Shown: piece by piece, positions 35,730 through 48,797 of the stretch
Layout: every line of letters starts with the position of its first letter
Position numbering within the stretch: position 1 is the stretch's first letter
Assembly: GCA_018907035.1 (NCBI GenBank)
Contig: JACCIC010000028.1
Span: 2,833,501-2,897,500 of the forward strand
Origin: Sycobia sp. Sy_11
Lineage: Eukaryota > Arthropoda > Insecta > Hymenoptera > Epichrysomallidae
DNA length: 64,000 nt
Direction of reading: 5' to 3'
Program-made: the position numbers and the translations under genes
Notes under the pieces: generated by a model
What the model was told of the DNA's origin: nothing
Seen by the model: only the letters and a program-made list of their open reading frames with translations
Databases searched by the model: none

Positions 35730-38204
35730 GATGCAATATATCCCGCGGAGTCACGCGCCCAGACCCGTTCCCAGCGCGTCTCACATAGCCCTTCAAAACT
35801 TGGGCGTTACTTTGACACTCTCGCCGCCGCCCCATCTTATTACGCGCTTATTGCGTTACCTCCGCGCCCGCGCCGCGCAGCGAGAGAACACGAAGCGCGG
35901 ACGACGTTGGGGGGCCGGGGGGGGGGATCGTGAAGCGACTCACCCGTCAGAGACAGAAATGCGCTAGACGGGATATTCGTTCTTTTTTTTTTTCCTTTTT
36001 TTTTTCCTCGAGTAAATTTCAAAACCCGCGCCCCGTTCCGGCCTCTTAATGCGATACTTTGCTCCGCCCGCGTTATCCGCGTATATCATGATCCGTGACC
36101 CGATCTTCTTCCCCATTCGCACTTCCCGCCTCCCCTTCGTCCCCGGGAAAATCCCCCTTTTTTGCGCGAACCAGGATACCAAAGAGGGTTAATGGGCCGT
36201 GCCCGCGTAATGCGCGCTCGAAAAACAGAAATGGAGAGAACGAGGGGGGGGGGGGACGGAGCGAGAGAGGTCGGCATTCTCCCGCCAGACGACAGCTTTC
36301 CTCGGCGCGATTTCGGACGAATCGGCGAAAAGGGCGGGCAGCGGTCGACACCGAAGCCCGGAATCACTGGCGGCGAGCGCTCGCGTTCAACGTGGTCGGG
36401 CGCGGGGCACGCGAAATTCGAATTTCGACCAGGTCGGTCTGGATAAGAGTCGGTTTGCGAGCTTTTGGTACGGGCGTTTGCAGCGCATTTGCAAGCGCGA
36501 CCGAAAAACGTAAACTATACCTGCTTCTGGCGCATACAGCGTCCAATTAAATTGTTCTTTGTGACATGGAGATGATATTGGAATTAAGTAAATCTGCGCA
36601 CTGTAATGGTTTGTCATCTGTAATCGGGTTATACGGATTGATTAATATATTAATGATCGGTAGCTCAGTTACGTAACGATGTATAAAAGACATAAATATT
36701 TATGAAATAGATTTTACACATGCTAACGTACAAAATCATCCTTAATCTAGTACGAAAAAGCTTATTTACCAACCTCTTTTCTTCGTAAATACCAACTTTA
36801 CTATGGAAGAGTGCGTCAAAGTTTCCAGCATCGAAGAATATTTTGCAATTGGGAAGAGGAAATGTTGAAACGTCGAATTTGATCAATTTGTAACTTAAAA
36901 ATGTTACCAAATGTAACTAAGGTAAATATATCTAATTTCAAAAATAAAACATGATCGTAATTTAATAGTGATTTTTTCTTTCAACCTCTCAATATAAGAT
37001 AAACATTGTTTATCTAACATTGGTATATATTTACTCATTGGGACGTTTACCTTATTAATGCACGACGAAATATCCTTTCAGTTCTTCATAAAAAATGCTT
37101 TCGTAATCAAAGTAAAACTATTATTTTTCAGCATATATGACAGATACAAATATTTCAACACTACAAATATTTGCTTTCCATTAAACAGGCAGATGAAAAA
37201 AAGTAATAAGATCCAATCCTAACTTGTAACATCATATAATATTTTCACGTTCGGCATTAATTACTTATTCAAGAGTTACACTTTCACTGCAGCGCACGAG
37301 TGGTTCAAATACAGTATAAACGCGTCCGTACGTTCGAAAAGTAAAATGCAACGAAATGCTTTTAGCGGGCTTGCGCGAGCGCTTCCTAATTCATTTGCCG
37401 AGATATGAGAGCAAAACAACCGCAGAGTTGAGAGACTGTTTTAAATAATCCATTCCGCGATTTAGCATTCCAATTCCACCAGAAAGGGTGGAATTCAATT
37501 CGTCACCTAGTTCAAGCATGTTCCTCCTGCAGTTCGTGCACTGTCTCCCTCTCTTTCTCTCTTTCTCTATCTTTATACGTCTCTTCCTTTCCATATATTT
37601 CTATTTCATTTTCCATTTAATACAAAACACAGCATTTTTAAGATTATTATTTAATTTTTTCTCAAGCTTTTGCATCAACTAAATTAAATATACAGTAATT
37701 AGCCAAAAGTGATAAGTAAAAATTGGTATTTAAATAATAATAGAATAAACTTTTTGTGAAGCAATAATAAAAAATTCATGAATCTTTGAAAAATTCTAAT
37801 TCAAATTGTGAAAATTGCTAATAGTACAATAATACTTTAATAGTCCTAATTCAAGACTTCCTTTTCGCTTCTAGAACATTAATCAATCCATGAACGTGGA
37901 TAATGCAAGCGTACTATAAAATTATTTATGATATCCTGAAAAAGCCGCGTCGGGAACCGCAAGCCACGGGGAGAAAACGAGAACATTTCCAGCGGCAGTT
38001 CACACCTGGACAAACCTCTGGCTTATGTCGCCTGGCGCTGGCGACCGAGCCGTCGATCATCGAACGATGTATATAGACACATATCTTACGTCAATATATA
38101 TTCTCAAAACAATCTTCTCACTTGGCCGCACATTCCCAGGCATCTGGGAGCATCGTTACTGTACGTGCAATCATGTGTGTACACGTATATCTACGCATAT
38201 GTGT

Positions 38205-38227
38205 ACATATATATATATATATATATC
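38205..38227. repeat. (TA)n microsatellite
   Basis: About ten AT/TA units following ATGTGTACAT. Confidence 0.93.
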
Positions 38228-38348
38228 CTCAGTCAACTCGCCGAAAGTAGTTCACCGATATACGCGGGTTAAGTGTATATATGTACACGTGTCGGTCCGT
38301 TAATTAAATTTGGCTAACGCACCAACGCGAGCTGCATACGCGCGAGGC

Positions 38349-38370
38349 GTGTGTGTGTGTGTGTGTGTAT
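38349..38370. repeat. (GT)n microsatellite
   Basis: Ten to eleven GT units. Confidence 0.94.
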
Positions 38371-39165
38371 ACAGCGAAATGGCTCGACCGCGTAACGTTA
38401 CTGCGGAGGGTGGGAATGGGTGGTGGCAGGAGGGGGGGGGGAGGTATGGATCCACTCTGCCAAAGGCGCCCGCCCGCGTTCGGTCTCTCTTATTCGTGCG
38501 ACGTAACGCAAATCTCTGGGGGGAGGAGGAACGGCGGAACGGTGCGCAGTCGATCATTCGCGGGGCGCTCGTTATTGGTTTAAGCGCGCACTTAACGGCG
38601 CCTAAATAATGCCCCGGCTAAACAGTCGCGACGTTTATTGGGCGCGGAGGTCGGGGCAATCGAGCAGGATCGCCGCGCTGGTTTCCTTTGGCAGCGGGGC
38701 CGGCCACCGCTGTATCAACATCCATACGGAAGCATCGCTAATCGAAATTTCGAAGATTCGAATTCCAGGGTCGTTGGAATTCGGTCGGTCGACGATTAAA
38801 AAGCCGGGAAAAATCAAAAAAAAAGGCATCAAAATTACCGTATTTATTAACGCAAAGCGGCCTACTCGCCTCACCGCATCAATTGGTTCAAAAACGATTC
38901 GGCGGAAACGAGCGATAATTCGATACGCGTGACTAATTATTGATACGCGAGAGCCAAAATCATTTATATTCCAACTGGCGTTTGGAACGTGTGATTTTTC
39001 GGCGGCCTCGGCGCATTGGCTATTCGAGATGAAAAGTGCAAAACAGAAGAAAAAAATATAGATTTTTTTGCCTCGGTGCATAAATAGTCTATGTAAAATG
39101 CAAAAGGAATAAAGTCCTATCAGGTCGAAATTAATTAGAATTTCCACTTTCAGTGCGCGTGCAAA

Positions 39166-39168
<3 letters not shown>

Positions 39169-39211
<43 letters not shown>
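39169..39211. repeat. (TA)n microsatellite
   Basis: About twenty-one TA units. Confidence 0.97.
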
Positions 39212-39212
<1 letters not shown>

Positions 39213-39474
39213 GCAACTTTCCTTTTTGCCCCCAGACCGAGTATATTTCTCTATCTTTCGCCCATATATAAAGATATCAGCATTTTTTTTCTTCTTATTT
39301 AAGAATTCCGCCCTTTATACGCGTATATGGCTTCCGTGAGTCGCGCGATAAAACTTAACACAGTCTAAGCCCCCGCGTAATCTGATATACGAAACTTTGC
39401 CCGGGAGTTTTTATATTCCTGTAGGAGAGAGCGCGGTAAAGAAAAGGGGCAATCGATCCAAATTACTTAATTCC

Positions 39475-39510
39475 TCTCTCGCTCTCTCCCTCTCTCTCTC
39501 TCTCTCTATC
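39475..39510. repeat. (CT)n microsatellite
   Basis: CT array broken by CGCT, CCCT and CTAT units. Confidence 0.93.
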
Positions 39511-39856
39511 TCGTTCTGCCCTCGAGTCTTAATCGCACGCCTACATATAGACGCATGCAACCTTTTTCTCCACATAGTTTGTCAGTTTCACGTTTATTAT
39601 TACAACGATACTGCTTCAGCATTGAACGGCAACGTACGTAATCTCCAATAGCCCTAATTATCCGAAACTGCAGCGGGAGAGAGAGACGCATTGCGCATCT
39701 TGCGCAACTCTGCGTACCCTCTACCCTCCCTGCGCCCACGTCGCCGGTCGTGCAGTGTCATTGCCTCGCTCGGGGATCGCACGACTTCTCCCGCGCCGCG
39801 CGGTCGACCGGGCCGCGTCATATACAATGCAGAGATACGACGAGGAGAGATGCCGT

Positions 39857-39877
39857 GGGGGGCGGGGAGGGGGAGGG
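39857..39877 (+). other. G-quadruplex motif
   Basis: Four G-runs of 6, 4, 5 and 3 bases separated by single bases. Confidence 0.55.
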
Positions 39878-39955
39878 AGAGAAGCTCACCGGCGTCACGA
39901 ATTTTCGTTTAGGAAAGACGAGAGGGGCCCGGCCGCGGAGCCGCGGCTGGGATCG

Positions 39956-39978
39956 ACCGATCGATCGATCGACGGATC
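39956..39978. repeat. (GATC)n tetranucleotide run
   Basis: About four self-complementary GATC units followed by GACGGATCGG, so the run can fold back on itself. Confidence 0.85.
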
Positions 39979-41813
39979 GGCAAAAGGCCTACAGAGGCGC
40001 GAGGGGCAACGACGTCGTCGGCCCAAGAAAATTATAGAAAATTGCCGTAATCTACTTGGCATCGACGCGCGCTCGACATTTTTATCGGGCCGGGTGATGG
40101 AAAGGGAGGGAGGGGGGTCGGAGCGCGCGCGCCTTCGCGCGAAAGCCCCGGCCTTTTGTGATCAATAAGCCGAACACGGGAGGTCGCTCGTGTACGGGAC
40201 ACGCGAGTATGCCCCCCCCCGAACCCCGCGCCGCCCCGGCGCTCTCCGTGTATTTTGTTTCGTTCAAGCTCCAAAGTGGCCAGCCGCGGACGAAAGGTGG
40301 ACGTAACGCGCGGCAGGACGCAATGGGCGACAACGAAATTAATTTATCGCCACGGCCGAGAGAGGTGCTGGGACGGGCGCGAGAAAATGCAAAGCGAGCC
40401 CCGGGATTTGCCGAATAAAAGTACGGCGCCGAGGTGGCGAAGTATTTAATTGATTTTTGCCCGGGGGGTCGGCGAGTTCCGACGCGTCCCGGTGCGATCG
40501 GAGGATTTTTCAGCGCTGCGGCGACGACGCAACATTTCGGAACTTCCTTAATGTCAACAAATTATTGCGAAAGATGCGCTAAAGAAGGAATTTTAATTCC
40601 TGTAGCTGTTTTATTCAACGTCGTTATCATAATTACGAATTACGGCCCGATATCGATCGCGCGCCGATAATTTCGCTTAGCTTTCGATCTTTCCGGTTCA
40701 TTACTGAATTTTTAAACAATCCTCGCAATTCCCCAAATAAATGTCAATTCTATTGACGCGTATTATTACAGATGACATGAAGTCCCGTGACGTACGAAAT
40801 TGTTACGCGGTGCGTGAATGTGACGCCTAATGGAGCACAACGCTGATTTCATAATGCCACGCTTCAAATTCTATCGGAGTCGAATATGTTAACGAAATTC
40901 GCGACGAATCTATTTTGCACGGATTATCGGATTTTGAAAAACTAAAGCCGATATTCTAAACAAGCAAAGGGCATATATATTGTTAATAATAATAACTTTT
41001 TAGTGCGAAGGATTTAGTAAATCTTGTTTATATTACGGATGAAAATTCCAGTTTTGTCGAGATTACTTATCTGTATTAAATATTATCTTAATTTCAAAGC
41101 TCTTATCGGATTAAATTTATTTTGACTAAGAAGCCTGAATGCTAATTTTTGTAAATACGACAGGCGAATATAATATTTTGAAGGTCGGAGAGATATCCGG
41201 ATGTTTCGCACAAAATATTTCCTCTGTTATCAATTCAAATATTCTTCACTTAAATTTCAATTCTGTAAAGCGTAAAAAATATAATTTTATCCTCTTTTAT
41301 TACTGATTTATAGGAAATTCAGAGATTGTTGTGAATACTATAGTATTGATATATAAAAATTTTAAATAACAAATGTAAAATATAATATCTGGAATAATCC
41401 GAAGTTTTCCCTAGCAACTATTATAGGAATGGTAATAATTATAATTAATATTAATACACCTTATTCAAGGTAAATTTTTGTTTAAAGATTGATTTTATCC
41501 TCACATCATCAGTGCTTTGAGCAGTTCATAAAAAAATACTCAAAGAAAAAAAGAAAAAAGACAAACTTTCAAAAGATAATACCAACCGTTAAATCCTATC
41601 GTACGTAGACTCATACTCCATCTATGAGCCAACGTAAGAAGTTTAAAGCTTGCATCAGAAAATGTATATTCATGCAAACGATGAGGAGGTCTCCTCTCAC
41701 CTCGTAAAGGTGCATCGCGCCCGATCGCAGATCACCCAGCCTACACTCCTGTATCTTCGTCAGCTGCCGCATTGGAGGGTCACCTAAAACGCGGCGCTGC
41801 CCCTTCTCAAAAA

Positions 41814-41821
<8 letters not shown>

Positions 41822-41862
<41 letters not shown>
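41822..41862. repeat. (A)13-(TA)n array
   Basis: An A-run (from about 41810) leads directly into about nineteen TA units. Confidence 0.96.
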
Positions 41863-41864
<2 letters not shown>

Positions 41865-42090
41865 CATATAAGTAATGCGCACAGTTCTGCAAAAAAAAAA
41901 ACTGCCTATAACTCTGGTTCGCAGCGTAATTGCCAAACAGGACATCAAAAAGCGTCGTTGATATATAACATTTTCCCCCGTACGCCAGACAAAAGGAAAT
42001 AAAATAAAAGAGGATGTCGCGGGTGGAACGGGGGGTGTGGGGGAAGGACCAAGTAGAGAAAAGAAGAGATCGGACGCGGAGCGGATGGCG

Positions 42091-42121
42091 GATAAAAAGC
42101 AGCGCGTTATTTCGGTCAGTG
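42091..42121 (+). promoter_or_regulatory. Candidate core promoter (TATA-like plus TCAGT initiator)
   Basis: GATAAAAAG at 42091-42099 is a TATA-like element, and GGTCAGTG at 42114-42121 contains the exact arthropod initiator TCAGT with A at 42118. The spacing (first TATA base at -27) is slightly shorter than the usual -30. A leader without ATG and a strong splice donor follow. The arrangement parallels that at 1883-2082. It may be the first exon of a neighbouring gene lying further right. Confidence 0.4.
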
Positions 42122-42240
42122 AATCGAGTGGCTTCTCGCAATTTTCTTCGTGCCGCGCGGGAGCGGGGAAGCTCAGTCGCGCGCGAAACATCTCGGGTGC
42201 TCCGTTACTGCCGTCGGAGCGGTAGTGAGAAGCGGAAAGA
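42118..42240 (+). other. Candidate non-coding first exon
   Basis: From the initiator A to a donor reading AAGA|GTAAGA at 42241. No ATG lies inside. No partner acceptor or coding exon could be recognised up to the window end, so the gene it serves is unknown. Confidence 0.35.
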
Positions 42241-42297
42241 GTAAGAGTGTGTAAGAGCGAGAGCGAGGGCGAGACGGGGAGATGGAGAGAAAAAGAG

Positions 42298-42308
42298 AGA
42301 GAGAGCGA

Positions 42309-42343
<35 letters not shown>
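42298..42343. repeat. (GA)n microsatellite
   Basis: GA array with GCGACAAA interruption, within 230 bp of the candidate start site at 42118. Confidence 0.95.
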
Positions 42344-42347
<4 letters not shown>

Positions 42348-42448
42348 CGAGGAAGAAAGGGCGAGAGATAAAGGAGAAATGTAGTGTACGGATGTATGTG
42401 GGCGCTTGCACGTGAGCAAATGCGAATTTGTGTGCGAGTCAGCTCACA

Positions 42449-42466
42449 AAGAAGAAGAAGAAGAAG
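42449..42466. repeat. (AAG)n trinucleotide run
   Basis: Five to six AAG units opening a longer purine-only stretch to about 42500. Confidence 0.88.
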
Positions 42467-44033
42467 TGAAGGAGGTGAAAGAGGAGAAGGAGGAGAAGAA
42501 ATTACGAGATAGAACGGAAAAAGAATGAAATAGCATGCGGTGGGATGGGGTGGGACTGGGCGATGGAACGAGGGGGGGGGAGTAATTTATTGATTAATTT
42601 TAGTAGTAAGGTAAAGAGCAAAAAAAAAGGTTCGGTGATTGAAGCACGGCCGAAGTTAATGAGCTACTCAAAGAAAAAGTATAAATTGTGCCTAAAAAAT
42701 TGCGCATTGTTCCGCGGAAATCAAGGCATGCTAAGGGAACCTACCGTCTTTTCTTTTTCTTTATCTTTTTAATTATTTTCGCCTAAGAGTTCTTTATCTC
42801 TGGATCGGCAATTGCGTTAGAAAAATTCTCATTTTCTAAGAAAACGAGCGAATCCAAGTTAAGTATATCTATTTTTTTTCTTTGTTATTCGCTGCTTTAA
42901 GCTTGATTTTCTTTGTAAGCTGCCACTATAGTTTCTAAATCATGTTCCCTCCTACTTTCCTCGGCTACGCCGTCCAATTGTCAATGGATTTTTTCAATTT
43001 TGTTTGCCGCGCTTTAATCCTGACCCGCCAGCTTCTCCGATTCGATTGCGATATTTTAATTATCTTCATATGTCTGTATATATGCATGATTAACACACTT
43101 CAGTTGAAATAATCGATTGAGCTGGATAAAATATGGGCACTTGCATTAATTCAATATACGACGCTTGATATCTTTTCAATATCTTTCAGATATCTTAGGC
43201 TCTAAGAAATTTTCAGCTCGGCACGTAAAAAGTTCGATTTTTTTCCTCGACAGGGATTATAGAATTTATTTTTTGTTGCTAAAGGATTTTACGCGGGCCG
43301 TAACTATTTTATCATCGAATGGATCAAAACTCATAAATGAGTAATATTTCAGCGGGTTTATATATCATATTTTATTTATGGCAGAGTTTGGCTTTTATGG
43401 TTTCATTAAAATTATGCTGTTTCATGTTTTTTCTTACGTACGACGGTATAGCAAACCCGTCACTTCGAAGTCGTGCCCTTCGTAATTTGAAAAAAAAAAA
43501 CTAAATGAGTAAGGGATTCGGAAAAAAGTCAGGAATTCAGGAGAGGCAGAAAAATGTGGAGGGCCGGATGGGTGGGGGGAGGGGGGGGGAGGATGTACGA
43601 GGGAAAAGGAATTAGGTAAAGGTATGGTGAGTCGGAAATCGAGTGGAAAAAGCTCGGAGGTCCGGGAAAATAAACTATTACAATGTAATTCCGCGGCGGA
43701 TCAATGCCGCGATCGTGCCCGTATATATGTGTGTTTTCCAAAGGGGGGAGGGAGGGTGGGGGCAAAAAGCGAGCGAGAGAAAGAGAAAGAGATTTTGAGC
43801 TTTCTACCCACCCCATCTAACCCTTAAGCCCGAAAAGAGAAGTAGCGGCGTTTCCGATCCAGCGCCAAAGTGGCGGCTAACGATAAACTTTTGCTACATA
43901 CACAGGCGCGCGAGCGCGGGGAGCAAAAATAAAAGAAACGCTGGCAAAGGAATGGCGCCGCTGCTGCTGGGCCGACGCAGTGGCTCTGCTTACAAAATAC
44001 AGTGGAAAAGCTATTAAAAAAAAAGGAGACATA

Positions 44034-44035
<2 letters not shown>

Positions 44036-44067
<32 letters not shown>
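44036..44067. repeat. (GA)n microsatellite
   Basis: About fifteen GA units. Confidence 0.95.
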
Positions 44068-44068
<1 letters not shown>

Positions 44069-45840
44069 GGTGAAGGAAAAAAGAGAAACTGCTTTAGGGT
44101 ACTAACCAAAGGAGAGAGGCGAAAGACCGAAAATGGGCGCAGAGTACCTGAATTTGAGGGCGCCATAAACAGCCGAGGGATGGAAAATATTCCTTTCACG
44201 AATTCGAGAAAATTACGCGAGAAGCGGCTGATAATAAATTTCCCGGCGTAAAATTTTCTTCGCCCCGGCCTCGCGGCCCAGTTTATGGGAAAGGAAAACG
44301 CCCCCTGTATCCTTGACGCGCTGAATCCCGGTCGAAAGAAAGCGCCGATAACGGCGGAAAGCGAAACTTTTGCGCGAGCCAAGATTTTCCGCGCTCCGGC
44401 GAAATAATTTGTCAATTAATCGAATGGAAAATCAGGCTGTAACTCATTTAAGATCGTTACGACGGTGATATCGGAGTCCGTAATGGAAGGACTCTTGTAA
44501 GAAGAAGCTCGGATTTAACTACGACTCATTACACCTTGCTCACCTGCATCTCGACAGTAACGAATAATAACAGAACCGAAGTGTTCGTAAACTAATGCCA
44601 AATTCGCATTAATTTCGTCCTTTTCTCGCGTACCCCATGAATGGACAGACGGCATCTGTTTGAATAAGCATTGCATTCTTTTGGATGCATTCGTCGGCAT
44701 TATTGAGTGCATATAATTCCGTATATCTGGGGACATTACGCGATTTTCGCCATCAAAAGCCCCAGTAATCCGCCGAAGCTGGGGAACATTTATTCGCAAA
44801 AAGACGCTTTATCTTCGAAATTTAGATGCCCGTCGGCAATAAAACATTTCAGTTACATCTATTAAAATTCATTCGAATGAGGTGCTTTTATAACGTTAAG
44901 GGCCGCTTTACGAGTCCATTTTAAGAAAGGCCATTAACCCCGTCATCTGTTATTTTCCGAAATTATTATTTTTATTGCTCGTGGCTTCGAAATTCATTCT
45001 TTAATAACCTTTTCATCTTGAGATTTTTTTGATTGATCGTTTTTCACCGAAATTCGTTTATGCAGACGCAGGTATAAAATTGAAATGTACATATAAAAAT
45101 ATTATATTAGCTCACAGTTTTAACTATTTACAATTTTCTATTCCGAATATGTAAATTGGTTCAGAAAATAAATTCACACGAAAGTGTAGAAAAATTTTCG
45201 CAAAACTTGATTAAAATGAATGTAAAATTTTTACAGATTTTCTTTATTAAAAGTATATTTTCATTTCAAAGGGAGATGTATTAAATATAAATTTTTTGAA
45301 CTTTTACTATTGTCAATGTAAATAAAATTCGCCTGAATTTAAGGAAAGACTTTTCATATAATGTGGCAAATAACATTGTAAAAAATTAAAAATTCATTTT
45401 ATTTTTATTTTGGATAATAAATTCAATTTAATTATATTCCTGGTAATAAATTTTAATTTAGGTCTTATTTTATATTAAATTTAAAATTACATCCAGTGAA
45501 ATTGTTACGATTACAATATATTTGATTAATATTTTTGAAATAATGGAATTTCAGATATGATTTCTAACGAATAATTTCATGGAACATTATATCAAAGGAA
45601 ATTATTTTTTATTTTCTTCAAAAAATAATTTTAGACCAATACTGCTTACGTTTTGTCATTAATTTTTCTAATTTCCAAACATAATTAAAGGATGGAATTC
45701 TTTTCATGAAAATTAGATTTTTTAACATATTCCACATGTAAAATATCACCTACAAGTTTTTATACATAAAATACAGAATTGAGAATACATCTAATGGTCA
45801 AAATGTATTCATAATTTTTCAAATAATGACAATGTCATAA

Positions 45841-45908
45841 TAAATATAGTGTATAAATATAGTGTATCATATAGTGTATAATAAATATAGTGTATAAATA
45901 AATAAATG
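45841..45908. repeat. 13-bp tandem repeat (TAAATATAGTGTA)
   Basis: Two exact copies at 45841-45866, a variant (TCATATAGTGTA), another full copy ending near 45893, then TAAATAAATAAATGTA. Confidence 0.85.
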
Positions 45909-46934
45909 TAGCTTTTTTTTCTAAAGCGATTTAAAAGTAAAATATAAATACAAATATAACGAGTCGCTCGAAAAAATCATCCGTGAACCGCGAGAGACCC
46001 CTCTCTCGTGCGCATCTCACTTATACAGCCCCTCTGGCGAGTCGTGTAAAAAGGCTTCGTGCCTCTCTATACACACACGCCGGAGAAGCGCCTTGTCGAA
46101 AAAAAAAATTCTTCGCCCCCTTTTCGCGCCCACCGAATCTCCCGCTCGCCACTTCGTGGCGGCGCGTTACCCGAATTAATCCTCCCTCCTCGCCACCAAC
46201 CCCCTCCGAGCCGAGCGCGCAATTTTTCCCCCGGACACAATGAAAAAGAGAAAATTATCCGAGTCCCTTAGGCTATTGTGCGCCGACGACGAGGGCGCGC
46301 GCCACGCGGGACGGCCGACGGCCGAGACAAAGGGGAAGATCCTCCCGCGCCCGCCTCGCCGAGACCCTTTCGACGTCTTTTAACTTTATATTCCGCTCTC
46401 TCGCGGGCTTTGTTCTCCTCTCGCCCCCCCCCCCCTGCCCGCTCCCCCGCGACGAGGCCGCGGAAATTTTTCCCCCGTTCGCCTGGCTTCCGCCGCCGGT
46501 GCCGAGTTGCGGAATCCGCTCCGAAAAAGCCCCGGGCCGCGGGCGCAAACGTCCATTTAATTTCGCATCTCCGCCCGTGACCGCGGAACCGTCTCATTCG
46601 GTCAGTGGCGCGCGCGCGCGATCGAACGGCTCGGCGGGGACGCCTCGAAAGCTCGCGGCGAGGAATTCCGTCGCGCGCACATAACGTACGTAGGGGGAGG
46701 ATCGGCCGTTCGCCGCTCGCCGGCCCGAAATGGAATTTAATTTAATTCGCCGGAGGCTGCGGAGCGGGTACGAGGTGACGCTCGCCGCGGCGCGAAGAAC
46801 GGGCCGGAAATATTACCCCGTAATTGGTGCAGTTGTTTGGGAATAACGAGGGTGCATATATGTATGGAGAAACGGCCAATTTGTAAGTCGAACGAGCAGC
46901 AGCTATGGCTCGCGTAGCGCATAATTGACGGTGA

Positions 46935-46954
46935 GGGGCGGGGGGGGGGAGGGG
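46935..46954 (+). other. G-rich quadruplex-prone run
   Basis: G4, G10 and G4 runs separated by C and A; the long central run can supply two of the four stacks. Confidence 0.45.
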
Positions 46955-47027
46955 AGTCGAGGTTTTAACGAGAGAGCTGCGCCTGTTTTCCGTTTTACCA
47001 CCAGCGTCGATGAGCGAGAGAAAGTAA

Positions 47028-47033
47028 GAGAAT

Positions 47034-47068
<35 letters not shown>
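47028..47068. repeat. (GA)n microsatellite
   Basis: GA array with AATGA and GATA interruptions at the 5' end. Confidence 0.95.
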
Positions 47069-47613
47069 CGTCCTTCGCGAACGCTAACGATTCTTCGCTC
47101 TGGTATTTTATAAGGATCAGGCCGCGAAGCTCCGCAGTCGGCCGAGGAATATAGCGCCGTATTATTCTTATAACGGGATAAAAAGCTCGTACCCCCTCCC
47201 CTCGTGAAACGAGTCGTTCGTACGTAGACGATGCGACACCGCGTTCTCCACCCCTGCCCCTCTCCCGATGTAATGTGAGAAGGGAAAGCGAAAGATGAGC
47301 GGCTGACGAGGCTCTGGAGGCGCGATCGGCACAGCTTCCCGGGTATGTCGTCGGCGGCACGGCGCTTTCGTTACAACGTAACAGCCGAACCTCCACTCGC
47401 GACTTTCTGTCGAGGCGGCGAGCGGCGCACGCGCTGCGTATTCTAATTCTGTCGAGTGGGGCGGCGGGTGGGGGACCGACGCGATCGATGAACTGCATTG
47501 CCCGCGTCGGTTGCGCGTCGATTAAACGGCCGCATTCAAATCTGCGGATGGTACGACGAATTATGGCTTTACACCTTTTGATAATATCGAGATTTTTCCT
47601 CTGGCACGTAAAA

Positions 47614-47633
47614 TTTTTTTTTTTTTTTTTTTT
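47614..47633. repeat. Poly(T) run
   Basis: About twenty consecutive T at the boundary between CpG-rich and AT-rich DNA. Confidence 0.92.
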
Positions 47634-48720
47634 GAGTTGACCATTCGCTTTCTTTGAGCCTGCTTCCACCTTTAGTTCGCCCAAGTTGCAATTTTCTGTT
47701 AACTTGAGAAATGTCTAAAAGAATTTTATCGAAATGTTTTGAAAATACTCGTACTAATGTATTTATTTTTCGTTTTCTGTTTCTAACGCTATTCTCTTCC
47801 GCTTTTTGCCATCACTGTACGATTTCTCAATATGGCTCGGAAAACACGAAAGAGCCAAAAAAGAAATTGTATTTTTGTGTAAAATGGTAATTTTAAACAT
47901 GAAAAGCTTGCGGGACCACTTCAAAACTTCAAAAGTGTAAGTTTAATGGTAAAAATGTTTTCACTAAGCGAACAATTTTTTTTGGCTAAGAAAATTGTAA
48001 TGACCTACGCAATAAAGAGTTGCTGCTTAAAAATTATAATAAAATAAATACACGTAATAATTTTTTAATAATTAATTGGTTTTCATCTACCTATGAATCG
48101 CCAAATGTTAATAATGATGACGAGACGCTGCTTCACGAAAAAATTCGATTTATATATTATATGTTTTCAATTTTATGCGGTTTATATATTATACTTCTTA
48201 TATGTTATATATTTTAAACGATTTCCTAGATCGTTAGATTTGTTTCTTTTTAACGATTTTTTTGATCTTTGATGATCAAAAAATCCGGTTTGAATGTGAT
48301 TGAAAAAGTAGGTGTTTCTTTTAATAAATACGTTGATAATATCGAATTACTACATATGTAATGTAACTTTCTCAAATTGAACAAAGAATTATTCAGAAAT
48401 TGAAAAATGGTAGCAAAAAATGAATACGGGAACAGAAGAAAAAAGATAAGATAAAAATGGCATGTTGAATGCATTATCAAAAACATTCCTTGGCTTCATC
48501 ATATAACTTTCACAAGTTAAGGAAAAAGTAAAATTTAGGGACAGGTGGAAACGAATTAAATAAATGCTCTCGGTCCCTGCATTTCAAAGGTTAATTTACC
48601 ATTTCATTTTAGAACCCGACAGCTCAATACTGTAAATCCTACTTTTATCAGCATTTTAGCGTTCTGTATACGAATATAGAATTACATTTGGAAGAATAAA
48701 TCATACTTTTCTTTACCAAT

Positions 48721-48722
<2 letters not shown>

Positions 48723-48795
<73 letters not shown>

Positions 48796-48797
48796 TA

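Larger units (their letters stand above)
34113..37900. other. Intergenic block
   Basis: 34200-36560 is a CpG-rich mosaic with C-runs (35480-35490), G-runs (36245-36254) and TA arrays. 36560-37900 is AT-rich and nearly repeat-free. No coding exon, RNA gene or transposon was recognised. Confidence 0.6.
37901..42090. other. Intergenic block upstream of the candidate promoter at 42091
   Basis: 37900-40680 is CpG-rich with several TA, GT and CT arrays, a G-quadruplex motif at 39857 and a (GATC)n run at 39956. 40680-41800 is AT-rich and unique. No coding exon was recognised. Confidence 0.6.
42241..45960. other. Block downstream of the candidate first exon
   Basis: Would be intron if the first exon at 42118 is real. 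42241-42530 is purine-rich with GA and GAA arrays. 42540-44800 is of mixed composition with G-runs near 42570 and 43568. 44800-45960 is AT-rich with a 13-bp tandem repeat at 45841. No coding exon was recognised. The minus-strand open frame at 44515-44799 has no known domain. Confidence 0.55.
45961..48720. other. Intergenic or intronic block
   Basis: 45961-47640 is strongly CpG-rich (C-run 46426-46434, G-runs 46935-46954, GCGC stretch 46608-46620) with a GA array and a T20 run. 47640-48720 is AT-rich. Long open frames in the CpG-rich part on both strands are compositional. No gene was recognised. Confidence 0.6.

Noticed and set aside
44515..44799. 94-residue minus-strand open frame of normal-looking composition
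   Set aside because: No recognisable family, no splice or promoter context, and AT-rich flanks; too weak to call a gene.
46995..47684. 229-residue open frame on the minus strand
   Set aside because: Begins with poly-Lys from a T-run and ends in (SL)n from a GA array; no domain in between.
48258..48283. Ten-base hairpin (TTTTTTGATC/GATCAAAAAA) resembling a bacterial terminator
   Set aside because: The sequence is eukaryotic, where such terminators do not act, and A/T-rich short palindromes are common by chance.
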